The position numbers and the translations under genes were made by a program. The notes under the pieces were generated by a model. That model did no database searches and had not been told where the DNA came from. It saw only the letters and a program-made list of their open reading frames with translations. 10,768 nucleotides of DNA from UBA917 sp964435085 (lineage in GTDB: Bacteria; Patescibacteriota; Patescibacteriia; Patescibacteriales; Patescibacteriaceae): contig CAYSXQ010000023.1 in assembly GCA_964435085.1 (NCBI GenBank), positions 1 through 10,768 of the forward strand, given 5' to 3'. Positions 1-6,726 of this stretch are shown piece by piece; positions within the stretch are counted from its first letter, which is position 1; each line of letters opens with the position of its first letter.

Positions 1-2
1 GT

Positions 3-62
3 ACCGGCATTTCTCTAGAGAACTTAGATTCATATAAGCGCAGTATTTTTGCGACCAAATAA
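3..62 (+). CDS. C-terminal tail of an upstream gene (partial)
   Basis: The third frame is open from the window edge to a TAA at 60-62, giving 19 residues that end in SIFATK. The other two forward frames stop earlier, at 16-18 and 35-37. The stop lies one base before the ATG at 64, the tight spacing expected of an operon and similar to spacings elsewhere in the window. The fragment is too short to assign to a family. An upstream gene co-transcribed with the glycosyltransferase is the simplest reading, but 19 open codons could occur by chance. Confidence 0.5.
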   Translation, partial: TGISLENLDSYKRSIFATK

Positions 63-63
63 T

Positions 64-1323
64 ATGTTAATTGGAATTGATGCTAGTAGAGCTAATCGAA
101 TTCATAAGAGTGGTACGGAGTGGTATGCTTTTTATTTGATTCGAGAGCTAGCGCGAATTGATGCGGCTAATCAATATATTTTGTACACTGATCGACCATT
201 GGTCTCTGGTCTTGCTGATCTGGGTAGCGAGGAGGCTGAGCCAATGACTGGTCCGGCTAGCTTTGATGAACAGGGTTTGCAGATTTTGAAGAGTCCGCAT
301 GGTAATTTTAAAGCCAAAGTACTTAATTGGCCTTTTAAATTCTTTTGGACATTGGGTGGTTTATCACTAGAAATGTTATTTAAAAAGCCGGATGTGCTCT
401 TTGTGCCGGCTCATACGCTGCCGCTTTTTCATCCAGCTCGTTCGGTGGTGACGATTCATGATATTGGTTTTAAACGTCAGGCGGCACTCTATGATCAAGA
501 TCGAGTGGGTTACAAAAATAGTTTTGTTGATTATGTGGTGAAACTCTTGACCCTTGGTAAGCACAAGGCAACGAAGACTGATTATTTGGATTGGTCGACA
601 AAGTTTGCGCTTAAGGCAGCGAGCAGGATTATTACAATTTCTAACTTTTCTAAACAGGAATTAGAAGAAGTCTATGAGGCGAGTGCTGACAAGATTAGTG
701 TGATTCACAATGGCTACAACAGCACTTTGTACAAACAATTGCCGATGGAACAGACGGCAGCGACTTTAGCGGTCAATGGCATTAGTCAGCCTTTTATCTT
801 TTATGTGGGGCGACTAGAGAAGAAGAAAAATATCTCAACTTTGATTGAGGCCTTTGCTTTGCTTAAACAAAATCATCCAGAGATTAAGCATAAATTGGTC
901 CTAGTGGGTAATGCGAGTTATGGCTTTGATGAAGTTAAATACAATATTAGTGAATACAATCTAGAGCGATCAGTGCTGATGCCAGGTTGGATTGAGGAGA
1001 AGTCGATGCCGGATATTTATAATGCAGCCAGTGCCTTTGTTTTCCCTTCGAACTATGAAGGTTTTGGTATTCCGCTTTTGCAAGCGATGGCTTCCGGTAC
1101 GCCGATTGTGGCTTCGGACATTGCGCCGGTGCGAGAAGTGGTAGGTGAGGCGGCGGTGCTATTTGATCCGAGTAATGCTCATGAGATGGCTGAGGCTATT
1201 TATAAATTACTCAGTGATGAAAAATTAAAACAGACTTTGGTGGAGAAGGGCTTGCTTCGTGTGCAGGATTTCGATTGGACTAAATGTGCACGTGAGACTT
1301 TGGCGGTTTTGCTTGCGAAATAA
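64..1323 (+). CDS. GT4-family glycosyltransferase
   Basis: This is a 419-residue GT-B fold glycosyltransferase of the GT4 type, expected to move a sugar from a nucleotide-sugar donor onto a lipid-linked or surface polysaccharide acceptor at the inner face of the membrane. The N-terminal half starts MLIGIDASRAN, has a SGTEWYA loop near residue 16 and a TIHDIGF strand near 130. The C-terminal donor half has SVIHNGYN near 212, FYVGRLEKKKN near 246 (Arg and Lys expected to bind donor phosphates), PGWIEE near 307 and YEGFGIPLLQAMASG near 331. The EX7E motif reads E332 to Q340, so its second Glu is replaced by Gln. An in-frame TTG at 49 would add five residues. I prefer ATG 64 because it follows the upstream stop by one base and starts the beta strand normally. 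No Shine-Dalgarno is visible, so translational coupling is likely. The acceptor and sugar cannot be told from sequence. Confidence 0.88.
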   Translation: MLIGIDASRANRIHKSGTEWYAFYLIRELARIDAANQYILYTDRPLVSGLADLGSEEAEPMTGPASFDEQGLQILKSPHGNFKAKVLNWPFKFFWTLGGLSLEMLFKKPDVLFVPAHTLPLFHPARSVVTIHDIGFKRQAALYDQDRVGYKNSFVDYVVKLLTLGKHKATKTDYLDWSTKFALKAASRIITISNFSKQELEEVYEASADKISVIHNGYNSTLYKQLPMEQTAATLAVNGISQPFIFYVGRLEKKKNISTLIEAFALLKQNHPEIKHKLVLVGNASYGFDEVKYNISEYNLERSVLMPGWIEEKSMPDIYNAASAFVFPSNYEGFGIPLLQAMASGTPIVASDIAPVREVVGEAAVLFDPSNAHEMAEAIYKLLSDEKLKQTLVEKGLLRVQDFDWTKCARETLAVLLAK

Positions 1324-1327
1324 GTAT

Positions 1328-1356
1328 TTGACTTTGCTTAAATAAAAATGTTAAGT
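1328..1356 (+). promoter_or_regulatory. possible sigma-70 promoter for the gene at 1401
   Basis: TTGACT at 1328-1333 is followed after 17 bases by TTAAGT at 1351-1356, with a TG immediately before it. The -35 is good and the -10 is poor. It lies in the 77-base gap after the glycosyltransferase. No terminator is seen in that gap, so the downstream gene could also be read through from upstream. Confidence 0.35.
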
Positions 1357-1387
1357 AAATAACAAGAAGTTCTTTAAATTATTATCT

Positions 1388-1393
1388 AGGGGG
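1388..1393 (+). promoter_or_regulatory. Shine-Dalgarno site, gene at 1401
   Basis: AGGGGG lies seven bases before ATG 1401. It fixes the start and is one of only two clear Shine-Dalgarno sites in the window. Confidence 0.7.
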
Positions 1394-1400
1394 ACTAGTC

Positions 1401-1940
1401 ATGAGTACCGAGTATCGTATGGCATTCTTTTTGTTTGTAATTTTGCATCTGGTGTTACTATGGTTGATATTTTTTAGCATGAAGAAGTGGTTAGTTCGTC
1501 GTTTAATGGGATCATTTGCCTTTTTGAAATATGACCGTCCAGTACAGGGCTATGAATTTTTTGAAGCTTGGCCACGAGTTGTCTTGGAGTGTCCGCAAGT
1601 TTTTTTGAGAAAGCTCTTAGAACATTGGACGCTTTCGATAGCTAGCGGCTTGCTGGTTAGTGTTTGTTTGTTGGTCGGATTTATTAAAGGGCTGTTTGGT
1701 ATTGAACAAATTGCTAATGAAGGATTGTTTTCTTTTGCTCTTAAAGCGCAGCTAGCGCTTGTAGTGATTGCTTATCATTATCACTCACGGCAATTAGTTA
1801 ATTATCAAGCTGAGGCAGAGGAGCGTTATCAGGCTGATCAAGCGATGGAAGAACGTCTGTGGGCTGTTAAACAAAGGCTATGGGATCTGGCTGAGTCTGA
1901 TGACGAGGAAGATGATTGGTGGCGACAATCAAAAGATTAA
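1401..1940 (+). CDS. small membrane protein with acidic tail, unknown function
   Basis: I do not recognise this 179-residue protein. A strongly hydrophobic segment at residues 7-27 is followed by a basic stretch (MKKWLVRR). A second hydrophobic segment lies at about 78-98 and a third, weaker one at about 110-126. The C-terminal 50 residues are charged and probably helical: 131-163 is rich in Glu, Gln, Ala and Arg and could form a coiled coil, and it ends in a DDEEDDWW cluster at 167-174. The Lys/Arg-rich segment after the first helix suggests that side faces the cytoplasm. The gene has a strong Shine-Dalgarno site and its own terminator, so it is probably expressed separately from the secreted protein that follows. 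No catalytic motif is visible. An assembly or anchoring role would be a guess. Confidence 0.8.
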   Translation: MSTEYRMAFFLFVILHLVLLWLIFFSMKKWLVRRLMGSFAFLKYDRPVQGYEFFEAWPRVVLECPQVFLRKLLEHWTLSIASGLLVSVCLLVGFIKGLFGIEQIANEGLFSFALKAQLALVVIAYHYHSRQLVNYQAEAEERYQADQAMEERLWAVKQRLWDLAESDDEEDDWWRQSKD

Positions 1941-1975
1941 AACTATCTCTTAATTGGGGTAGTTTTTTATTTTTT
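1939..1975 (+). terminator. rho-independent terminator after the small membrane protein
   Basis: An 11-bp stem (1939-1949 with 1956-1966, two G-U pairs) has a six-base loop and is followed by TTATTTTTT. The stem begins inside the stop codon (TAA 1938-1940), so terminator and gene end overlap. Confidence 0.82.
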
Positions 1976-2016
1976 GCCTGAAAATGGCTTAAATAAGCGA
2001 AAAAATGACTATATCC

Positions 2017-2045
2017 TTGACAAATAATGTTAAATATGATATAAT
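2017..2045 (+). promoter_or_regulatory. consensus extended -10 sigma-70 promoter
   Basis: TTGACA at 2017-2022 and TATAAT at 2040-2045 are both perfect consensus with the ideal 17-base spacer. TGA at 2037-2039 adds an extended -10. Transcription should start near 2052, leaving a leader of about 60 bases before ATG 2112. This is the strongest promoter in the window and implies high expression of the secreted protein. Confidence 0.88.
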
Positions 2046-2101
2046 CCTGTATTAATCGAACTTTGAAAATTAATTGTATTTTGTTTGTACCCTTATTTTA
2101 T

Positions 2102-2106
2102 GGAGG
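2102..2106 (+). promoter_or_regulatory. Shine-Dalgarno site fixing the start at 2112
   Basis: GGAGG lies five bases before ATG 2112. It favours that start over the in-frame TTG at 2085 and the in-frame ATG at 2100, which overlaps it. The choice also places a standard signal peptide at the N terminus. Confidence 0.8.
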
Positions 2107-2111
2107 CCATA

Positions 2112-3989
2112 ATGGCTAAAGCTCTTGTCCTATTGTTTGCTATTTTAGCAAGTGTTGTTACTGTGTCAGCTCAAAGTTTTGAGTTGAAGCTAATTCAATC
2201 GGTTTATCCGGTTAATCGTAATGAAGGTATTATTTGGGCAGATGTCCAAGTAGCAAGTGATCTGGCGGTTAAAGATTTAACTTGTCGGGTTAGTCTGAGT
2301 TATGTGAATTGTGTTAATTTTGCAGCTAAGCCGATACCGGCTAAGCCTGTATTTAGCAATTCAACTAATGTCGATCAGTCTAAGTGGACTGGTGTTAGTG
2401 ATAATAGCGACGGGACATTCCAATTTCATTATTGGATGGATCCAAATAAGTCGGTAGATTATCTACCGGCTGGTGAATTACGTAAGGTGATGGAGTTTTA
2501 TTTGAAAACAGATAAAACTATTCCAGATCTTGGTCAATTGATTATTACTCTTGATAACTTCAAAGTTATTGGAGCTAATGGTCAGGTCCTAGCGACGCCA
2601 AGCAGTCGATCGATTACTATTGAGCTGGGGAAGTTACCTCCGCCGCAAATGGTGATTGACTTGATTGAAGCGCCCTTCGTGAATCGTACAACTACGGTAA
2701 ATAATTTGAGTCTAAGACTTGATTATTTAAGTAGTAAGCCTTTCAAGGAGATGGCTTTTGATGTTACAAGTCTAGTTGGCTGGTCAACTCCGGCTTACTC
2801 TTTTATCAGTGATCCAGCGGGCGTGACAATTACGCCACTGACACAAAATAAATGGCGAGTAGCTATTAAAGCTAATGCTAATTTCCCAATTAGCGCTAGT
2901 TATCGGAAATGGTTTCAGTTAGAATTAGCTTTTCCGGCTAGTGCCTCGGGTAATGTGGAGATATTATTGAATAATTTCTCCGCCAAAGACAGTGCTGGCG
3001 CTGATTTGGTGACAGTGACTGAAATCAGAAAAATCATCGACTTGGGTAAACCGGTTGGTGGTAATTCAGAGACTGTTGGCTTTAGTGTCGATAGTCGTCC
3101 AGTGGCAATTAGTTTGGATAATTATAAGACTTTTGGCTACGGGAATCTAAACTTTGGTGTCAACATTGACAATCTACTGAAGCAGGTCAAAGCGGTATCA
3201 TTTCAAATGGTACTGCCTGAGTATTTCGAGATTGAGAAAGTGGTCAGTAGTTTTGATGCTCAAGTAGCAACGGTTAAGCAATTGGAACTTAAAGGCGGTT
3301 TGCGAACCTATCAAATTGATATGATTGCTAAAGCGACTGGTGTTTGGTTGCCTAATCCAGCTACAGATAATCCTAGGGAATTTGCTCGAGTGTTTGTGAG
3401 GTTTGTGGATCTGCCTTATGGCTATGCCACATATAGCTTCAAAAACATCGTAGCTTATCAGCCCGATGGACAAATCGTCAATGCAACCAAAGCCTTTGAT
3501 ATGAGTATTGATTTTGCTAGCTTCTATAGTCGCTTCAGGAGAGGTGACTGTAAGACTGATGGGATCTATACGAATTTTGGCAACGGTATTGTTGATAGAG
3601 CTGATTTGAAGTTAATTGAAGATTATCTAGCTGGTCGTTTTCCTCACCCGTGGCTGTATCAGTTATGGGCGATGGATTATAATGGTGACGGCAAAATAAA
3701 TCAGAAGGATGTTGATGATCTCACGCGAGATCTCGGTCCTAATGATGTAACAGAAGAAAATACTGAAGTAAATGCTACTATGCTCTATACAAATAGTGCT
3801 GGTGAATTTATCTTCAGGGTTGAGAGAACTGCTACTTTAATGGTTTATAATCAGTTAGGCTCTAGAGTCTATACGGAAACACTAAACTCTGGTCGGAACT
3901 TGGTGGCCTTACCACTTGGCTCTGGTCAATATTATTGGAACATCAGTTCTACACAACCAAGTCGCGGTTCACTGCTTATTAGTAAATAA
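2112..3989 (+). CDS. secreted modular protein: three cohesin-like domains, dockerin, C-terminal sorting-like domain
   Basis: This 625-residue exported protein begins with a signal peptide (residues 1-20, cleavage predicted after VSA). Three beta-rich domains follow at roughly 22-173, 176-312 and 324-470. Each ends in a similar strand-turn-strand: LDNFKVIGANGQVL near 147, LNNFSAKDSAGADL near 286, and FKNIVAYQPDGQIV in the third. The third also has VKAVSFQMVLPEYF, typical of cohesin-like folds. A dockerin-like pair lies at 479-545. Its second loop, DYNGDGKINQKD (522-533), is a canonical calcium loop. Its first is atypical, with extra residues between D479 and D498. Residues 558-625 resemble the Bacteroidetes type A sorting domain (TLMVYNQLGSRVY, then LGSGQYYW, then a basic end). 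The gene has its own promoter and terminator. The likely role is cell-surface or extracellular assembly. No enzyme domain is seen. The cohesin and sorting assignments are inferences, the dockerin less so. Confidence 0.85.
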   Translation: MAKALVLLFAILASVVTVSAQSFELKLIQSVYPVNRNEGIIWADVQVASDLAVKDLTCRVSLSYVNCVNFAAKPIPAKPVFSNSTNVDQSKWTGVSDNSDGTFQFHYWMDPNKSVDYLPAGELRKVMEFYLKTDKTIPDLGQLIITLDNFKVIGANGQVLATPSSRSITIELGKLPPPQMVIDLIEAPFVNRTTTVNNLSLRLDYLSSKPFKEMAFDVTSLVGWSTPAYSFISDPAGVTITPLTQNKWRVAIKANANFPISASYRKWFQLELAFPASASGNVEILLNNFSAKDSAGADLVTVTEIRKIIDLGKPVGGNSETVGFSVDSRPVAISLDNYKTFGYGNLNFGVNIDNLLKQVKAVSFQMVLPEYFEIEKVVSSFDAQVATVKQLELKGGLRTYQIDMIAKATGVWLPNPATDNPREFARVFVRFVDLPYGYATYSFKNIVAYQPDGQIVNATKAFDMSIDFASFYSRFRRGDCKTDGIYTNFGNGIVDRADLKLIEDYLAGRFPHPWLYQLWAMDYNGDGKINQKDVDDLTRDLGPNDVTEENTEVNATMLYTNSAGEFIFRVERTATLMVYNQLGSRVYTETLNSGRNLVALPLGSGQYYWNISSTQPSRGSLLISK

Positions 3990-4008
3990 TAATAAGTACC
4001 GCAGTACT

Positions 4009-4043
4009 AATCCCTAGCTTTTTATAAGTTAGGGATTTTTTTT
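4009..4043 (+). terminator. rho-independent terminator after the secreted protein
   Basis: A 12-bp stem (4009-4020 with 4026-4037, one G-U pair) has the loop TTTAT and is followed by a T run to 4043. It isolates the secreted-protein gene from the operon beginning at 4085. Confidence 0.92.
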
Positions 4044-4049
4044 GGCAAA

Positions 4050-4078
4050 TTGAAATTATCTGCTTGTTATGCTAAGAT
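4050..4078 (+). promoter_or_regulatory. extended -10 promoter of the holB-hpf operon, probably leaderless
   Basis: TTGAAA at 4050-4055 is followed after 17 bases by TAAGAT at 4073-4078, with TGC at 4070-4072 as extended -10. The expected transcription start, six to seven bases after the -10, falls on or beside ATG 4085. The first message should therefore have essentially no leader and no Shine-Dalgarno site. Confidence 0.75.
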
Positions 4079-4084
4079 AAAGCC

Positions 4085-5086
4085 ATGAATAATACTCTAA
4101 CTAAAGAAATTGTTGGTAATTTGCCGGCCTTGCAATTCATTGAAAAAGTGGCTGCTTTGGGCCGAAATAACTACCTGTCGGACTCTTATATTTTGACCGG
4201 TTATGATCCGGCGGTGAGTTTGATGGCTGCGACTTGGCTATTTAAGGCCCTGGCTTGTTTGGATAAATTAGCCTGGCCTTGTGACGATTGCTTGCACTGC
4301 CACCAGATCGCTAGTGGTAGTTTTCCTGATTTTTATCAGATCAGTATTGAGGCCGACAAACGTAATATCGGCATTGAGCAGATCAAAGAGATGATTGGTC
4401 GCTTGGGACTGTCGTCATTTACTAATAATTACCGCTTTGTGCTCATTAATAATGCTGAGAGTTTGAGCTTATCGGCGGCTAATAGCTTGCTTAAGACTCT
4501 GGAAGAGCCGGGGGCGCGAATCGTGATAGTCTTGCTCGCCTCAGATATTAATAATTTGCCGGCGACGATTGTCTCGCGCAGTCAGGTGGTTCATTTTCGT
4601 CAGGTGGCAAGTGATTTATTATTTGATTATTTAATGAAGCAGGATGGCATGAAGCGTAGTCTAGCTAAATCAATCGCTCGTTTGTCCTTGGGTAGTTTTG
4701 GGGCGGCGGAGCGTTATCTAAAAAATGAGCAGCTTTATAATAGTCGAGTTGAATCAGCGACTGCTTTTGCCTTGGTGCTCGATGCTGATTTGAATCAGCG
4801 ACTGAAATATGCTCAGACGATTGTCGATAAGAAGTCAGAGGTCAGTGGTTTACAGGATTTGGTTGCTTTGTGGCAGAGTGTGATTCGTGATTTATTGCTG
4901 CTTAACCTCAATCAGCCAGACTTGATTGCTAATGATAGTTTGCGCGGATTACTCAATGAGCGTCGCATGAATTTTGGTATCAAGCGTTTGGTAGAGGCTA
5001 ACAAATCGTTAGCGGCTCTACGGACTAATCTAGCGGCTAATGTTAATCCGCAAATGGCTTTGGAAAATGCTTTAATAAATATTTAG
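4085..5086 (+). CDS. holB: DNA polymerase III delta' subunit (clamp loader)
   Basis: This 333-residue AAA+ protein of the DnaX/HolB group is part of the clamp loader that opens the sliding clamp onto primed DNA. A zinc module has Cys at 58, 66, 69 and 72. The Walker-B region and following helix read RFVLINNAESLSLSAANSLLKTLEEPG, from 117. The C terminus has NVNPQMALENALINI, common in delta'. The P-loop position (about 38-45, TGYDPAVS) lacks GxxxxGKT, so ATP binding is lost. This separates delta' from DnaX tau/gamma. The SRC motif carrying the arginine finger reads SRS at 164-166, keeping the Arg and losing the Cys. The start at 4085 fits the promoter distance. It is the first gene of a five-gene operon, ending four bases before the next ATG. 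Confidence 0.92.
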   Translation: MNNTLTKEIVGNLPALQFIEKVAALGRNNYLSDSYILTGYDPAVSLMAATWLFKALACLDKLAWPCDDCLHCHQIASGSFPDFYQISIEADKRNIGIEQIKEMIGRLGLSSFTNNYRFVLINNAESLSLSAANSLLKTLEEPGARIVIVLLASDINNLPATIVSRSQVVHFRQVASDLLFDYLMKQDGMKRSLAKSIARLSLGSFGAAERYLKNEQLYNSRVESATAFALVLDADLNQRLKYAQTIVDKKSEVSGLQDLVALWQSVIRDLLLLNLNQPDLIANDSLRGLLNERRMNFGIKRLVEANKSLAALRTNLAANVNPQMALENALINI

Positions 5087-5090
5087 TTAT

Positions 5091-6149
5091 ATGAAAAATT
5101 TTAAAATAGTTACTAGCTTGCTAGTAATTGGTCTCGTGGTGAGTGGTTGTACGATTAATTTGGGTTCTGGCAAAATTAATAACAACAACGGCGGAGTCTT
5201 TGTGACGACTGATCATGGTCAGACCTGGATGGCTAAGAGCTCAGTGCTGGCTAGTGATGGTCAGAATTTAACGATTGCTGGGCAGAAGATTTATTCGATG
5301 GCTATGGATCCAAGTGACAACAAGGCTATTTACTTGGGAACTTTTGATAAAGGGGTGATTTATAGCTATGACGGGGCTGCCTCCTGGATGCCAGTAAAGT
5401 CAAAGATTATGGCCAGTCAAAGCGTGGTAGATTTGGCCGTTGACCCTAAGAATAAGTGTCAGATCTATGCCTCAATTGGTAATAAATTACTGAAGACCAG
5501 TGATTGCAGTCGGACTTGGCAGATAGCCTATACTGATAGCAACGCTAATGCTGTGATTCGCTCCCTGGCTATTGATCGCTATGATTCAGCTAAGATTTAT
5601 TTTGGAACTGATAATGGTAATCTGATGCGTAGCAGTGACTACGGCGTGAGTTGGCAGAATGTGCAAGTGTTTAAGAACGAAGTTAAGAAGATCGTCTTTA
5701 GTAATAGTGATACGAGAATTATCTTGGTGGGTCTTAGTAGTGGAGTTATCCATAGAACTAATGACGCTGGTGAAACTTGGGTTGATTTATCTCCTGCTTT
5801 GAAAGCTTTCAAGGGTGATAAGAGTTTGCGAGATTTGATTGTGATTCCCTCGCAAGCTGACGCCTTTTTGCTAGCTACTAAATATGGTCTACTGAAAACC
5901 GTTAACAATGGTGATGATTGGACGGAGATTAAGCTGCTGACACCAAGGCAGCCAGTGACAATCAATTCTCTTGCGGTTAATTATAAAAATCCTAACTTGA
6001 TTTATTATGTGACGGATAGTACTTTTTATCGTAGTCAGGATGGTGGTGAGAATTGGACAACGACTCAGGTGCCGACAACGCGGCGGGCTTGGCGTATATT
6101 GACTGATCCTTTCGCAGATGGTTTGATATACTTAGCTGTCAGGGAGTAA
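5091..6149 (+). CDS. lipoprotein with seven-bladed Asp-box (BNR/Vps10-like) propeller
   Basis: The N terminus is a lipoprotein signal: MKNFKIVTSLLVIGLVVSGC with a lipobox ending at Cys20, so it should be lipid-anchored on the outer face of the cytoplasmic membrane. The remaining 330 residues hold seven Asp-box-like turns about 45 residues apart: TDHGQTW (40), SYDGAASW (92), SDCSRTW (137), SSDYGVSW (181), TNDAGETW (223), VNNGDDW (271) and SQDGGENW (316). Seven such turns fit a seven-bladed beta propeller. Asp-boxes are structural and occur in sialidases, xyloglucanases, sortilin and YCF48 proteins, so they do not prove an enzyme. I see no sialidase arginine triad. Binding or assembly is more likely. 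The start lies four bases after the holB stop, without a Shine-Dalgarno site, so coupled translation is likely. Confidence 0.87.
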   Translation: MKNFKIVTSLLVIGLVVSGCTINLGSGKINNNNGGVFVTTDHGQTWMAKSSVLASDGQNLTIAGQKIYSMAMDPSDNKAIYLGTFDKGVIYSYDGAASWMPVKSKIMASQSVVDLAVDPKNKCQIYASIGNKLLKTSDCSRTWQIAYTDSNANAVIRSLAIDRYDSAKIYFGTDNGNLMRSSDYGVSWQNVQVFKNEVKKIVFSNSDTRIILVGLSSGVIHRTNDAGETWVDLSPALKAFKGDKSLRDLIVIPSQADAFLLATKYGLLKTVNNGDDWTEIKLLTPRQPVTINSLAVNYKNPNLIYYVTDSTFYRSQDGGENWTTTQVPTTRRAWRILTDPFADGLIYLAVRE

Positions 6150-6168
6150 TTAATTAAACAGAAATTTT

Positions 6169-6723
6169 ATGAATCAATACATTAATGATAAAAGTCAGGC
6201 TTTTGCTAATTTAAGCGAATTTTTTAAGAAAGATATTAGTTCTTTGCGGACTGGTCGTATTAATCCGGCGATGCTCGACAATGTCTTAGTTGAAGCTTAT
6301 GGCACAAGGACGCCACTCAACGCTTTAGGTAATATCTCGGTGTCAGATACAGCTAGTATCTTGATTACAGCTTGGGACAAGAGTGTGATGAAGGATATTG
6401 AGAAGGCGATTATTGTCGCTGACCTGGGTTTTTCAGTGGTTAATGAAGGCGAGAGGATTAGAATCTCCATGCCGCCGCTCACCGAAGAAAATCGTCGCGA
6501 GCTAGTGAAGAAGCTGGGTGGTAAATATGAACAAGCTCGTGTTGAATTGCGTAAGATTAGAGATGAGATCAAGACCGCAATTGAACAGGCTTTTACTGAC
6601 AAGGAGCTTGGTGAAGACGATAAGTTTAGATTCTTGAAGGAGCTAGAAGAAGAAATTGCTAAGCAGAATGAAACTTTGAAAGATATTAGCGACAAAAAAG
6701 AAAAAGACATAATGACTATTTAA
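6169..6723 (+). CDS. frr: ribosome recycling factor
   Basis: This 184-residue protein matches the usual length of RRF (about 185). With EF-G it splits post-termination ribosomes into subunits. The helical domain is formed by the two ends: SLRTGRINPAMLDNVLVEAYG from about residue 25, and the C-terminal helix from about 105 with PLTEENRRELVKKL, ARVELRKIRDEIK and ELEEEIAKQ. The middle, about 31-104, is the beta domain, including LNALGNISV and VVNEGERIRISMPP. All hallmark blocks are present with no truncation. The gap from the lipoprotein is 19 bases with no Shine-Dalgarno site. Its stop is three bases before the rseP ATG. Confidence 0.97.
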   Translation: MNQYINDKSQAFANLSEFFKKDISSLRTGRINPAMLDNVLVEAYGTRTPLNALGNISVSDTASILITAWDKSVMKDIEKAIIVADLGFSVVNEGERIRISMPPLTEENRRELVKKLGGKYEQARVELRKIRDEIKTAIEQAFTDKELGEDDKFRFLKELEEEIAKQNETLKDISDKKEKDIMTI

Positions 6724-6726
6724 TAT

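Noticed and set aside
49..63. TTG start five codons before ATG 64 for the glycosyltransferase
   Set aside because: It would overlap the upstream reading frame and adds no conserved residues; ATG 64 follows the upstream stop by one base.
2085..2111. TTG (2085) or ATG (2100) as start of the secreted protein
   Set aside because: GGAGG at 2102-2106 serves ATG 2112, and the signal peptide then begins in the normal way with MAKAL.
3996..4007. Short palindrome GTAC-CGCA-GTAC after the secreted-protein gene
   Set aside because: A four-base stem is within chance expectation; the real terminator is the 12-bp stem just downstream.
4196..4220. Naming the AAA+ gene dnaX
   Set aside because: The P-loop is destroyed (TGYDPAVS), the protein is short (333 residues) and the C terminus fits delta'.
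6297..6710. Minus-strand open frame of 137 codons opposite frr
   Set aside because: Low-complexity Ser-rich translation in the shadow of a certain gene. Other minus-strand frames (3198-3473, 5639-5965, 7054-7431, 9367-9642) are rejected for the same reason.
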